A DNA stretch of 6,529 nucleotides from Desulfotignum sp. (GCA_011390235.1 JAABSS010000496.1:1-6529); one strand, 5' to 3'; shown: positions 1 to 5,929, numbered from the stretch's first letter. The notes: generated from the sequence alone by a model not told the origin. Made by a program: numbers and translations.

Positions 1-725
1 ATTCGCTGATGGCCCCGGCATGGATGGAAACCGGCAGTCTGTCCTTTCCCCTGGGCACGGATGACCAGGGCCGGGGCATATTGTCCACCATATTGTTCGG
101 GTTGCGCACCTCGCTTATGGTGGGATTTTCCGTGGTGGTGGTATCCAGCATCCTGGGTATTTTTTTCGGTATGCTGGGCGGCTATTACGGCGGTATTCTG
201 GATGCCTTTATCATGAGAACCGCAGACACGGTTTTTGCCTTTTCCACCACCCTGCTGGCCATTCTGCTGCTGGGCATATTTCAGAGCCGCAATATCTGGA
301 CTGTGGTGTTTGCCATCTGCATTGCCGGGTGGGTGAAGTACGCCCGCACCATCCGTGGAACGGTGCTGGAAGTCAAGGAAAATGCCTATATTACGGCTGC
401 CAAGGCCTCCGGTGCCAAAGATTTCAGAATATTGTTCCGGCATGTGCTGCCCAATGCCCTGCCCCCTGTTTTTGTGCTCATGGCCGTGGACCTGGCCGTT
501 GTGATCATGCTGGAAGCCACTTTAAGTTTTCTGGGGGTGGGGGTGCCCATCACCGAACCCTCCCTGGGCATGATGATTTCCATCGGCAAAAACTATATTT
601 ACGCCGGCATGTGGTGGATGGTGCTGTTCCCCGGCATGACCCTGATTCTGCTGGTGGTGGCCATCAACCTGTTTTCCGACTGGCTCAGGGATGAGATGAA
701 CCCCAGGCTGGCGCTGCGGTCCTGA
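1..725 (+). CDS. ABC transporter inner-membrane permease, DppC/OppC family (5' end outside window)
   Basis: This is the C-terminal part of a permease subunit of a peptide/nickel-type ABC importer, which would form the membrane channel with a DppB-like partner. The frame is open from the first bases, so the ATG at 9 is probably internal and the N-terminus is missing. Counting from that ATG, the family-typical PLGTDDQGRG segment is at residues 14-23. Hydrophobic segments lie near 36-58, 78-113, 150-176 and 200-225. The EAA loop that contacts the ATPase is at 124-149, with the diagnostic AAKASGA and RHVLPN. It ends in TGA at 723-725. The M20 peptidase gene begins 63 nt downstream on the same strand, which suggests peptide uptake followed by hydrolysis. 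The substrate cannot be told from a permease alone; dipeptide, oligopeptide and nickel are all possible. Confidence 0.93.
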   Translation, partial: SLMAPAWMETGSLSFPLGTDDQGRGILSTILFGLRTSLMVGFSVVVVSSILGIFFGMLGGYYGGILDAFIMRTADTVFAFSTTLLAILLLGIFQSRNIWTVVFAICIAGWVKYARTIRGTVLEVKENAYITAAKASGAKDFRILFRHVLPNALPPVFVLMAVDLAVVIMLEATLSFLGVGVPITEPSLGMMISIGKNYIYAGMWWMVLFPGMTLILLVVAINLFSDWLRDEMNPRLALRS

Positions 726-762
726 TTCCGGGCAGGGATTTTTCTGCTGCTGATTTTTTTAC

Positions 763-789
763 CACGAAGAACACGAAGGTCACGAAGAA
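763..789 (+). repeat. CACGAAG-NN tandem repeat, three 9-nt units
   Basis: Three consecutive 9-nt units start at 763, 772 and 781, reading CACGAAGAA, CACGAAGGT and CACGAAGAA. The last base is the A of the peptidase start codon. The same unit, with different spacer dinucleotides, forms both arms of the inverted repeat at 5930-5992, so this is a dispersed repeat family within the window. Here only one arm is present. Confidence 0.85.
775..779 (+). promoter_or_regulatory. Ribosome-binding site formed by the repeat
   Basis: GAAGG in the second repeat unit lies 9 nt before the ATG at 789. It is the best Shine-Dalgarno match ahead of the peptidase gene, so the repeat itself appears to provide translation initiation. 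Confidence 0.55.
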
Positions 790-1916
790 TGGAATTTACA
801 AATATCGACCGATTTTTAGATGATTTTGAACATGTGGTGAACATGGATTCTGCTTCCGGAAACAATGACGGCATCCTGAAAGTCGCCCATTTTTTTCAGG
901 AGCGGCTTTCCCGCCTGGGTATGGCATGTGACATCCTGCTGCCGGGAAACGGTACGGTTCCCTGCCTCAAGGCCACCCTTGGGGACCCGCCCCATGATAT
1001 GATGTTCCTGGGTCATATGGATACGGTATTTCCCGAGGGTGAAGCAGCCGGACGGCCCTTTTTTCTCCGGGACAACCGGGCCTGGGGGCCGGGGGTATGT
1101 GATATGAAAGGCGGGTTGCTGGTGGCGCTGCATGCCCTGGAAACCCTGAAAAAATCCGGGGACCTGGACAAAATGTCCATCAGTGTATTGTTCAACGGGG
1201 ATGAAGAGACCGGCTCCACCCAGTCCCGGCCCCTGATCCTGGAGACAGCCCAAACCTGCCGCCGGGTGCTGGTATTTGAACCCTGCCGGCCGGATTATCA
1301 TCTGGTGAGCCAGAGAAAAGGCGGGGGATGGTTTCACATAGATGTCACAGGCAAAGAAGCCCATGCCGGGGCAGATCCCCACAAAGGAGTCAATGCCGTG
1401 GTGGAGCTGGCCCACCTGGTTCCCCTTATCCAGGATCTCAACGATGAAAATCTGGGCACATCCGCCCAGGTAACAGTGATCAGCGGCGGAGACAAAATCA
1501 ATATCATTCCTGCACACGCAACGGCATCCGTGGATGTCCGGATTCTGGATCCAAAAGAAAAACAGCGGGTGGAGGACTTTTTTTCCGGACTTTCCCGAAA
1601 ACGGCTGTTTGCACAATCCGCCATCCAGGTCTCCGGCCGCATTGACCGCCCCCCTATGACTGTCACCCCAAAAAGTCTGGCTGTCCAGGACCTGATCATA
1701 GCCCAGGCCCGAAAAATGGGCATCACAATGGGGGCCATCACCACCGGGGGATGTTCCGACGGCAACCTGACCGCATCTCTGGGCATTCCCACCATTGACG
1801 GGCTGGGTTTGGTGGGGGCCAATTCCCACAGAAAAGATGAATATGTGGAGCTGGAAAGTATTCCAAAAATGGTCACCCTGATCAGCCGGGTCTGCCGGCA
1901 GCTGGCAGGCAATTAA
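789..1916 (+). CDS. M20 family metallopeptidase, carboxypeptidase G2 (glutamate carboxypeptidase) type
   Basis: This is a 375-aa zinc amidohydrolase of the M20 family, expected to act in the cytoplasm because no signal peptide is seen. The metal site is complete: His76 and Asp78 in GHMDT, Asp105 in GPGVCDMKGG, the Glu139-Glu140 pair in NGDEETGS, Glu164 and His347. The spacing matches carboxypeptidase G2 closely (29 residues from His76 to Asp105, 24 from Glu140 to Glu164). Residues of about 180-290 form the inserted dimerisation domain, with the EAHAG motif at 190-194. Family members remove C-terminal glutamate from folates or hydrolyse other N-acyl amino acids and dipeptides, so the substrate is open. 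The start fits the GAAGG site in the repeat upstream. Position behind a DppC-type permease suggests use of imported peptides or acylated amino acids. Confidence 0.93.
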   Translation: MEFTNIDRFLDDFEHVVNMDSASGNNDGILKVAHFFQERLSRLGMACDILLPGNGTVPCLKATLGDPPHDMMFLGHMDTVFPEGEAAGRPFFLRDNRAWGPGVCDMKGGLLVALHALETLKKSGDLDKMSISVLFNGDEETGSTQSRPLILETAQTCRRVLVFEPCRPDYHLVSQRKGGGWFHIDVTGKEAHAGADPHKGVNAVVELAHLVPLIQDLNDENLGTSAQVTVISGGDKINIIPAHATASVDVRILDPKEKQRVEDFFSGLSRKRLFAQSAIQVSGRIDRPPMTVTPKSLAVQDLIIAQARKMGITMGAITTGGCSDGNLTASLGIPTIDGLGLVGANSHRKDEYVELESIPKMVTLISRVCRQLAGN

Positions 1917-1925
1917 TCCATAAAA

Positions 1926-2057
1926 CGGCCATGCCCTGCCGGGCACAACAAAAAATAAAAGCTGTTAGCTGTTAGCAGTTAGCCTTTAGCTGTTAGCTGT
2001 TAGCCGTCAGGTATTAGCTTAACACTTAAAACTTAACACTTAAAACTTTCATATAAA
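1926..2057. repeat. Dispersed intergenic repeat, copy 1 (heptad-rich core)
   Basis: Positions 1926-1970 match 3663-3707 with three mismatches, and the end block CTTTCATATAAA at 2046-2057 recurs at 3727-3738. A short TGCCC/GGGCA hairpin lies near the left end. The core from 1961 is a 7-nt tandem array of about eight units, mostly GCTGTTA, followed by two perfect 14-nt units (AACACTTAAAACTT) at 2021-2034 and 2035-2048. It fills the space between the convergent peptidase gene and the 114-aa gene, whose stop codon abuts the right end. Confidence 0.8.
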
Positions 2058-2402
2058 TCAAAACATGGGCGTAAAATACCGGATATCCTCCACAACAAAA
2101 GGGGTGCTCTGGATGGCCACGCTCTTTTTTTTCACCCAGATACGGGCCATGCCCACGGACTCTCCCTCAATATTGGTCATGCTGGCCAGTTCCTCGGCAA
2201 ATCCGATATCCTTTATTTTAAATTCATAATAAAAAGTATTGGGTGTGAACGGATCCACAATAAGGATAATTTTTTCCGGATCCCAGGGATGTTTCCTCGG
2301 AGACCCGGAAAAAGGCACATGGTTTTTTTTATCCATTTGACTGGATTTTTTATAAGCCTGTATTTCAAATTTTTCTATGGGTTCCAGTATTGACAGTGTC
2401 AT
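2058..2402 (-). CDS. Conserved-looking small protein of unknown function, 114 aa
   Basis: I do not recognise a characterised family. The reading frame is open to an ATG at 2426, but the ATG at 2402 is preferred because AGGAG lies 7 nt before it; this gives 114 aa beginning MTLSILEP. The protein is soluble, has no cysteine and no membrane segment, and mixes charged and beta-prone segments (ILIVDPF, FYYEFKI, GMARIWV, PFVVEDI). I have a weak memory of similar short proteins in sulfate reducers with unclear annotations, which I cannot verify. The ordered composition, the good ribosome site and a TATAAT box upstream support a real gene. It is transcribed towards the peptidase gene, and repeat copy 1 separates the two ends. 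Confidence 0.75.
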   Translation of the reverse strand: MTLSILEPIEKFEIQAYKKSSQMDKKNHVPFSGSPRKHPWDPEKIILIVDPFTPNTFYYEFKIKDIGFAEELASMTNIEGESVGMARIWVKKKSVAIQSTPFVVEDIRYFTPMF

Positions 2403-2409
2403 GAATCTT

Positions 2410-2414
2410 CTCCT
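2410..2414 (-). promoter_or_regulatory. Ribosome-binding site that sets the start at 2402
   Basis: AGGAG on the minus strand ends 7 nt before the ATG at 2402-2400. The alternative upstream ATG codons at 2426 and 2420 have no comparable site, so the shorter protein is chosen. Confidence 0.75.
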
Positions 2415-2450
2415 GTGCATTAACAAAATTTAAGAATGTCCATGAAGGTT

Positions 2451-2456
2451 ATTATA
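2451..2456 (-). promoter_or_regulatory. Possible -10 box for the 114-aa gene
   Basis: A perfect TATAAT reads on the minus strand, with a predicted transcription start near 2444 and a leader of about 40 nt. The -35 region is poor (TTCGTT at 2478-2473), so this promoter is tentative. Confidence 0.4.
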
Positions 2457-2492
2457 CTGGGTTTTTAGAAAAAACGAAGTAATTTTTTTCCA

Positions 2493-3110
2493 TCAGTTCT
2501 GCTGCTTCATCCGCGCCACAATATCAGCCACCCGCTCACCCCCCGGCGTGGCAGCCTCAGGATTTATCTTCACCAGCTCCTCCCATGCTGCCAATGCACC
2601 TGCCAGGTCATTTAAATCCGCCATAAGAACAACCCCTTTGTTGAACAATGCGGTTTCAAAACCAGGAGATACAGCCACTGCACGGTCAAAAGCCTGGATA
2701 GCTTTTTCAGGCTGTCCTGATCGCCGGTACATCACCCCCAGATCAGTTATGACACCAGGATTTTCCGGCACCAGGGCCAGTGATTTTTCATAAGCCCGGA
2801 TGGCTGCATCAAACTGGTTGGTATCATAAAAAAGATGCCCCAGTCTTGCCCAGGCCTTAGCATCTTCGGGATTCTGTTCCAGATGTTTTTCAAGCTCCGG
2901 AATCCGGGCATCTGTTTGAACGGAGGTATCGGGTGCCGGCGGTCCAGTGGTATCAGCATGCCTTTGGTCAACCGGTGATTCTTGTGCCAGTTTAAAGGAT
3001 GTATAGGCAGCCCCCAGAATGAATCCGGCTGTAAGGGAAACCAGGATGGCCATGTAAAAGGCCTGACGGGTTATAGTCCCGGTATTATTTTTCTTCATAT
3101 CTTTTTCCAT
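2493..3110 (-). CDS. Membrane-anchored tetratricopeptide repeat (TPR) protein
   Basis: This 205-aa protein has a short basic N-terminus, one hydrophobic segment at about residues 18-38, a Pro/Thr/Asp-rich linker at about 45-68, and three TPR units at about 83-116, 117-150 and 151-184. Typical TPR residues are visible, such as AWARLGHLFYDTNQFDAAI and LGVMYRRSGQPEKAIQAF. The anchor has no clear cleavage site, so the repeats probably sit on the periplasmic side of the inner membrane as a protein-protein interaction platform. The arrangement resembles the TPR part of CcmH/NrfG-type cytochrome c assembly proteins, but no assembly gene is nearby, so this is only a resemblance. ATG codons at 3110 and 3098 are both possible, since neither has a strong ribosome site. 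I see no clear promoter of its own; some transcription may read through from the cold-shock gene upstream. Confidence 0.85.
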   Translation of the reverse strand: MEKDMKKNNTGTITRQAFYMAILVSLTAGFILGAAYTSFKLAQESPVDQRHADTTGPPAPDTSVQTDARIPELEKHLEQNPEDAKAWARLGHLFYDTNQFDAAIRAYEKSLALVPENPGVITDLGVMYRRSGQPEKAIQAFDRAVAVSPGFETALFNKGVVLMADLNDLAGALAAWEELVKINPEAATPGGERVADIVARMKQQN

Positions 3111-3157
3111 GGGTGTTTTCTCTCTTTCTGAAATGCGCAGACAGACCTGCCGGCTGC

Positions 3158-3196
3158 AAAAAAGCCCCTGATCCGCTTTCGGGTCAGGGGCTTTTT
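3158..3196 (-). terminator. Rho-independent terminator of the cold-shock gene (probably bidirectional)
   Basis: The arms 3164-3174 (GCCCCTGATCC) and 3181-3191 (GGGTCAGGGGC) form an 11-bp stem with one G-T pair and a 6-nt loop. A-runs and T-runs flank the stem on either side. On the minus strand the hairpin is followed by six U, 46 nt after the cold-shock stop codon. The plus strand also ends in a U-rich tract. Confidence 0.88.
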
Positions 3197-3242
3197 ATTT
3201 TTTAAGCCATGATATGGCTTTTTAAACAAGTAAAATGGTCAG

Positions 3243-3443
3243 CTAGTCAACAGTTACGTTTGCAGCAGCAGGGCCTTTCTGACCGTTTTCAATATCAAAG
3301 GTTACATGATCGCCTTCATTCAGCGATCTGAATCCTTCTCCATTGATTCCGGTGTGATGCACAAATACATCTTCTCCATTTTCCTGTTCAATAAATCCAA
3401 AACCTTTTGCGTCATTAAACCATTTTACAATACCTTTAGCCAT
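3243..3443 (-). CDS. Cold-shock domain protein (CspA family), 66 aa
   Basis: This is a single cold-shock domain (five-stranded OB fold) that binds single-stranded RNA and DNA in the cytoplasm and acts as an RNA chaperone. The RNP1 motif KGFGFI is at residues 13-18 and RNP2 VFVHHT at 26-31. The N-terminus [17 protein letters not shown] and the length of 66 aa are standard for the family. The frame is open further upstream to 3503, but the ATG at 3443 is the start, with AGGAG 9 nt before it. A near-consensus promoter lies about 120-145 nt upstream, giving a leader of about 110 nt as is common for cold-shock mRNAs, and a strong terminator follows. Which Csp paralogue this is, and whether it is cold-induced, cannot be read from the sequence. 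Confidence 0.97.
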   Translation of the reverse strand: MAKGIVKWFNDAKGFGFIEQENGEDVFVHHTGINGEGFRSLNEGDHVTFDIENGQKGPAAANVTVD

Positions 3444-3452
3444 ATTGGCACT

Positions 3453-3457
3453 CTCCT
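3453..3457 (-). promoter_or_regulatory. Ribosome-binding site of the cold-shock gene
   Basis: AGGAG on the minus strand lies 9 nt before the ATG at 3443. It rules out the longer frame starting at 3503, whose extra 20 residues do not belong to the cold-shock domain. Confidence 0.85.
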
Positions 3458-3559
3458 GTATAAAAAATAAACATAAATCGGTTTCCAACGGTCTTCCAAC
3501 CAATCGAAAAAACCTGAAGAAACCATCTGCGCCTGCATACCAGCAGCACAGGTTAGTTT

Positions 3560-3587
3560 ATCGTATCGCATCAGCATCAAATGTCAA
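3560..3587 (-). promoter_or_regulatory. Sigma-70 type promoter of the cold-shock gene
   Basis: On the minus strand a perfect -35 TTGACA (3587-3582) is followed by a 16-nt spacer and TACGAT (3565-3560), which matches four of six bases of the -10 consensus. The predicted start is near 3553, leaving an untranslated leader of about 110 nt before the ATG. In the leader, GGTTTC (3480-3485 on +) and GAAACC (3519-3524) can pair to close a 45-nt domain. Confidence 0.7.
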
Positions 3588-3623
3588 GCATAATATCCTT
3601 ATAATTGTGGGGTCGGGGGCTCA

Positions 3624-3755
3624 GGCCTGCGTTATTGTGGTTATTGCGGCCCTTTGCAATAACGACCATGCCCTGACGGGCACAACAAAAAATGAAAGCT
3701 GTTAGCTAAGGACTGATGGCTGATGGCTTTCATATAAACCACAATAGCGCAGGCC
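3624..3755. repeat. Dispersed repeat copy 2 inside 19-bp inverted arms (MITE-like)
   Basis: The arms 3624-3642 and 3737-3755 are inverted repeats over 19 bp with one G-T position. Inside are a second hairpin (GTTATTGC at 3640-3647 with GCAATAAC at 3656-3663), then the block 3663-3707 shared with copy 1, then degenerate heptads of the GCTGATG type, and the shared end block CTTTCATATAAA at 3727-3738. No target-site duplication is visible at the outer ends and no reading frame is convincing within it, so mobility is only a possibility. Confidence 0.65.
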
Positions 3756-4007
3756 CTGTGCTGTTATGGATGGTGAGGCCCGTCAACTTCCCGCTGGTTG
3801 CATCTTTGATACCATCCCGGCCCGGCCGGTCGCACCCCTGCAATCTTTATCCTCTTCCATGAAATCATTGTCATCTCCAAGTACCTGAAAATACATATTA
3901 TTGGAACCCGGTTTTTTTATGCTTTCAGGCTGGCATGTATTGTGCTGTTAATTTTCAAAATTAATGCCGGATAACCCAGAATTATAATATGCAAGGAGAA
4001 ACAGAAA
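3756..4007. other. Intergenic stretch without a convincing gene
   Basis: This completes the 564-nt gap between the cold-shock start and the CGGC gene. I see no gene here. It contains a 17-bp perfect palindrome at 3948-3964, a TATAAT-like sequence at 3983-3988 that sits too close to the ribosome site to serve as a promoter, and a 37-codon minus-strand frame with no ribosome site. Confidence 0.6.
3948..3964. promoter_or_regulatory. 17-bp perfect palindrome upstream of the CGGC gene
   Basis: TTAATTTT-C-AAAATTAA is a perfect palindrome with 8-bp arms and one central base, ending 43 nt before the ATG at 4008. The symmetry and position suggest a dimeric repressor or activator site. Low sequence complexity means chance is possible. 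Confidence 0.4.
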
Positions 4008-4352
4008 ATGGAAAAAATAGCAGTTGTAGGGTGTGGTTCATACATGGAACAGGGATATGGATGCCCCGGTGAATGGCGGTGTCTCAAAGCCGCAGCCCTG
4101 GGAGATGGCAAATTTGAAGAACCGGCAGCAGTTGTGGCGTTTATCAAATGCGAGTGCCCGGGCAGAACAGTGGTGCCGGCCCTGGGCATGGCAGCCAGAA
4201 TCTCTGAAATCAAACCGGATAAAATCTATTTAAGTTCCTGCCTCGTGAATGCCAGACCAGGATGTCCTTATACGGCTGCCGAAGATCTGGCCGCTCTTAT
4301 TCAGGAAAAAACCGGGACCCAGGTCATTTTAGGGACCCATGACTACCATTAA
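4008..4352 (+). CDS. CGGC-domain-like cysteine-rich protein, 114 aa (predicted metal binding)
   Basis: This small soluble protein resembles the CGGC domain family, a predicted metal-binding group of unknown function found mostly in anaerobes. The family pattern is visible: MEKIAVVGC at the start, CPGEWRC near residues 19-25, a cysteine cluster followed by PGR at 48-52, SSC at 76-78, GCPY at 85-88, and a C-terminal THDYH. Seven cysteines are present (9, 19, 25, 48, 50, 78, 86). The signature CGGC is replaced by KCEC at 47-50, so one spacing position is lost. AAGGAG at 3993-3998, 9 nt before the ATG, supports the start. The HdrD-like selenoprotein gene begins 113 nt downstream on the same strand, which suggests shared redox or metal metabolism, though co-transcription is not shown. 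Confidence 0.8.
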   Translation: MEKIAVVGCGSYMEQGYGCPGEWRCLKAAALGDGKFEEPAAVVAFIKCECPGRTVVPALGMAARISEIKPDKIYLSSCLVNARPGCPYTAAEDLAALIQEKTGTQVILGTHDYH

Positions 4353-4465
4353 TTTCTCTTGTGACACCTTACACTCAATGATCAATTTTTTTTGGACTTG
4401 TGAGGGGTTTTCCAGAAACCATACACAAAATTTATTGACCAGGATTATAAAGAAAGGAAAATTCC

Positions 4466-5788
4466 ATGGCAGAAGCTGTGATAAAACTTGGTAAAAGAAA
4501 GCAGAAAAGTTCATTTATAGACAAGGTCAAAGAGATTCTGCCTGAAGGCGGAAACCTGAATGCCTGTCTGACCTGCGGGGCCTGTGCCTCGGGCTGCCCT
4601 GCCACAGGGCTCGCTGATATGGACCCCAGAAAATTTCTGCGCATGGCCGCCCTGGGCATGGATGAGGAGATTGCCGCCTCGGACTGGCCCTGGATGTGCA
4701 CCATGTGCCAGCGATGCATCTATGTCTGCCCCATGAAAATCGATATTCCCCAGCTGATTTTCAATGCCCGGGCCCTGCGGCCCCGAGAAGAACGTCCCAA
4801 AGGGATCCTGGGTTCCTGTGACATGGCATTGAAAAACGATACCACCTCTGCCATGGGGACCACGGAAGAGGATTTTGAGTTCGTTGTAGAGGATGTACTG
4901 GAAGAATACAGAGAAGCCCAGCCGGAATTTGCAGATATGGAAGCACCCATTGACAAGCAGGGGGCCGAGTTTTTCCTGAACCAGAACTCCAGGGAACCGG
5001 TGACAGAACCGGATGAACTGGTACCCTTATGGAAGATCCTGCACCTGGCCGGTGTGGACTGGACCTATGGCAGCAAAGGCTGGGCCGGGGAAAACTACTG
5101 CATGTTCCTGGCAGATGACGATGCCTGGAAGCATATCACTGAAATGAGTGTCAAACAGGCCAACAAGCTGGGGTGCAAGACGTTTCTCAATACCGAGTGA
5201 GGGCACGTGACATTCTCAGTCCGGGCCGGACTGAAAAAATTCAACCTGGAACATAATTTTGAAGTAAAAAATCTGTATGAATACTATGCCAAGTGGATCC
5301 GTGAAGGCAGGCTCAAGGTCAATTCCGACTGGAACAAAGATCTGGGCATCAAATTCACGGTACAGGATCCCTGCCAGATCGTACGCAAAAGCTATGGTGA
5401 TCCCATTGCCGAAGACCTGCGGTATGTGGTCAAATCCGTGGTAGGAGAAGAACACTTTGTGGATATGCAGCCCAACCGCTCCAACAATTTCTGCTGCGGC
5501 GGAGGCGGCGGCTTCCTGCAGTCCGGGTTCAAGGAAGAACGCCTGACCTACGGCAAAATCAAAGATGATCAGATAAAAGCCACAGGTGCGGACTACTGCA
5601 TTGCCGGCTGCCACAACTGCCATGCCCAGATCCATGAACTGAGCGAGCACTATGGCGGCAACTACCCGGTAGTGCATTTGTGGACCCTCATCTGCCTGTC
5701 CATGGGAATCTTAGGTCCCAATGAAAGAGAATACCTGGGAGATGATTTAAAAGAGGTCAATGTATTTCATCCGGAAACCGCCATGTAA
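4466..5788 (+). CDS. HdrD/CCG-type iron-sulfur oxidoreductase, predicted selenoprotein (Sec245, in-frame TGA)
   Basis: Read through the TGA at 5198-5200, this is one 440-aa soluble protein. Residues 34-44 (C34, C37, C40, C44) and 78-88 (C78, C81, C84, C88) bind two [4Fe-4S] clusters of the CxxCxxCxxxCP type. A linker of about 100 residues leads to the catalytic part. The C-terminal CCG motif is C303, C343-C344, C382 and C385, the kind that binds a noncubane cluster in heterodisulfide reductase HdrB. The TGA falls in NTE-U-GH, where relatives, as I recall them, carry cysteine. A SECIS-like hairpin follows. The second half has only a GTG at 5207 with AGGG 3 nt away, and its first ATG comes after the CCG motif has begun, so independent translation is unlikely. 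A start site with AAAGGA precedes the ATG at 4466, and a terminator follows the stop. The partner and substrate are unknown. A nonsense mutation or sequence error is the alternative. Confidence 0.85.
5198..5200 (+). other. In-frame TGA, predicted selenocysteine codon
   Basis: GAG-TGA-GGG-CAC reads Glu-Sec-Gly-His. The frame on both sides is identical, with no shift, and codes for one continuous family protein. A gene caller without Sec support would report two genes, at 4466-5200 and 5207-5788. Confidence 0.8.
5216..5234 (+). promoter_or_regulatory. Bacterial SECIS-like hairpin
   Basis: TCAGTCCG (5216-5223) pairs perfectly with CGGACTGA (5227-5234), leaving the loop GGC; opening the last pair gives a 7-bp stem with the loop GGGCC. 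The stem begins 15 nt and the loop 23 nt after the TGA. Known bacterial SECIS elements have a short stem within the coding region, a loop roughly 16-37 nt from the UGA, and a G among the first loop bases, all of which fit. SelB binding is inferred. Confidence 0.7.
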
Positions 5789-5810
5789 GGTTACGTCAGT
5801 GTTTTCATTC

Positions 5811-5842
5811 GGGCCGGCCCGATAATGGGCCGGCCCTTTTTT
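5811..5842 (+). terminator. Rho-independent terminator after the oxidoreductase gene
   Basis: GGGCCGGCCC at 5811-5820 and again at 5827-5836 forms a 10-bp GC-only stem with a 6-nt loop (GATAAT), followed by six T. It begins 22 nt after the stop codon at 5786-5788. Each arm is also a palindrome by itself. Confidence 0.93.
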
Positions 5843-5929
5843 GTCTTACACCCTGGCCCGGTGACATCTTTTTTCTAGTCCTGCTCCTGTCCTACACGGT
5901 GAATTCATTCTTGACGTCAAATTATTTTT

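Noticed and set aside
1334..1912. 192-codon open frame on the minus strand
   Set aside because: Also antisense to the peptidase and without domain features; a by-product of codon bias.
816..1946. 376-codon open frame on the minus strand
   Set aside because: It lies antisense to the M20 peptidase, whose catalytic residues are all intact. Its composition is unlike a folded protein, rich in Gly, His, Gln and Pro.
1961..2048. CRISPR array in the heptad and 14-nt repeats
   Set aside because: The repeat units are too short and contiguous, with no unique spacers and no cas gene.
3445..3705. 86-codon plus-strand frame over the cold-shock leader and repeat
   Set aside because: It overlaps the cold-shock leader, promoter and dispersed repeat, and its translation looks like noncoding sequence.
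3783..3896. 37-codon minus-strand frame beginning MYFQVLGDD
   Set aside because: No ribosome-binding site precedes the ATG and no family is recognised; too short to support.
3983..3988. Perfect TATAAT upstream of the CGGC gene
   Set aside because: Transcription would begin inside the ribosome-binding site at 3993-3998, and no -35 box lies at a proper distance.
4353..4465. Promoter between the CGGC gene and the oxidoreductase gene
   Set aside because: TTGTGA-like and TATAAA sequences exist, but no pair has acceptable spacing and match.
5216..5677. 153-codon open frame on the minus strand
   Set aside because: It is antisense to the conserved CCG region of the oxidoreductase, with no ribosome site and no family resemblance.
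5207..5788. Separate gene starting at GTG 5207
   Set aside because: The only upstream AGGG is 3 nt from the GTG, the frame is continuous with the upstream half, and the first ATG lies after the first CCG cysteine. One selenoprotein explains it better.
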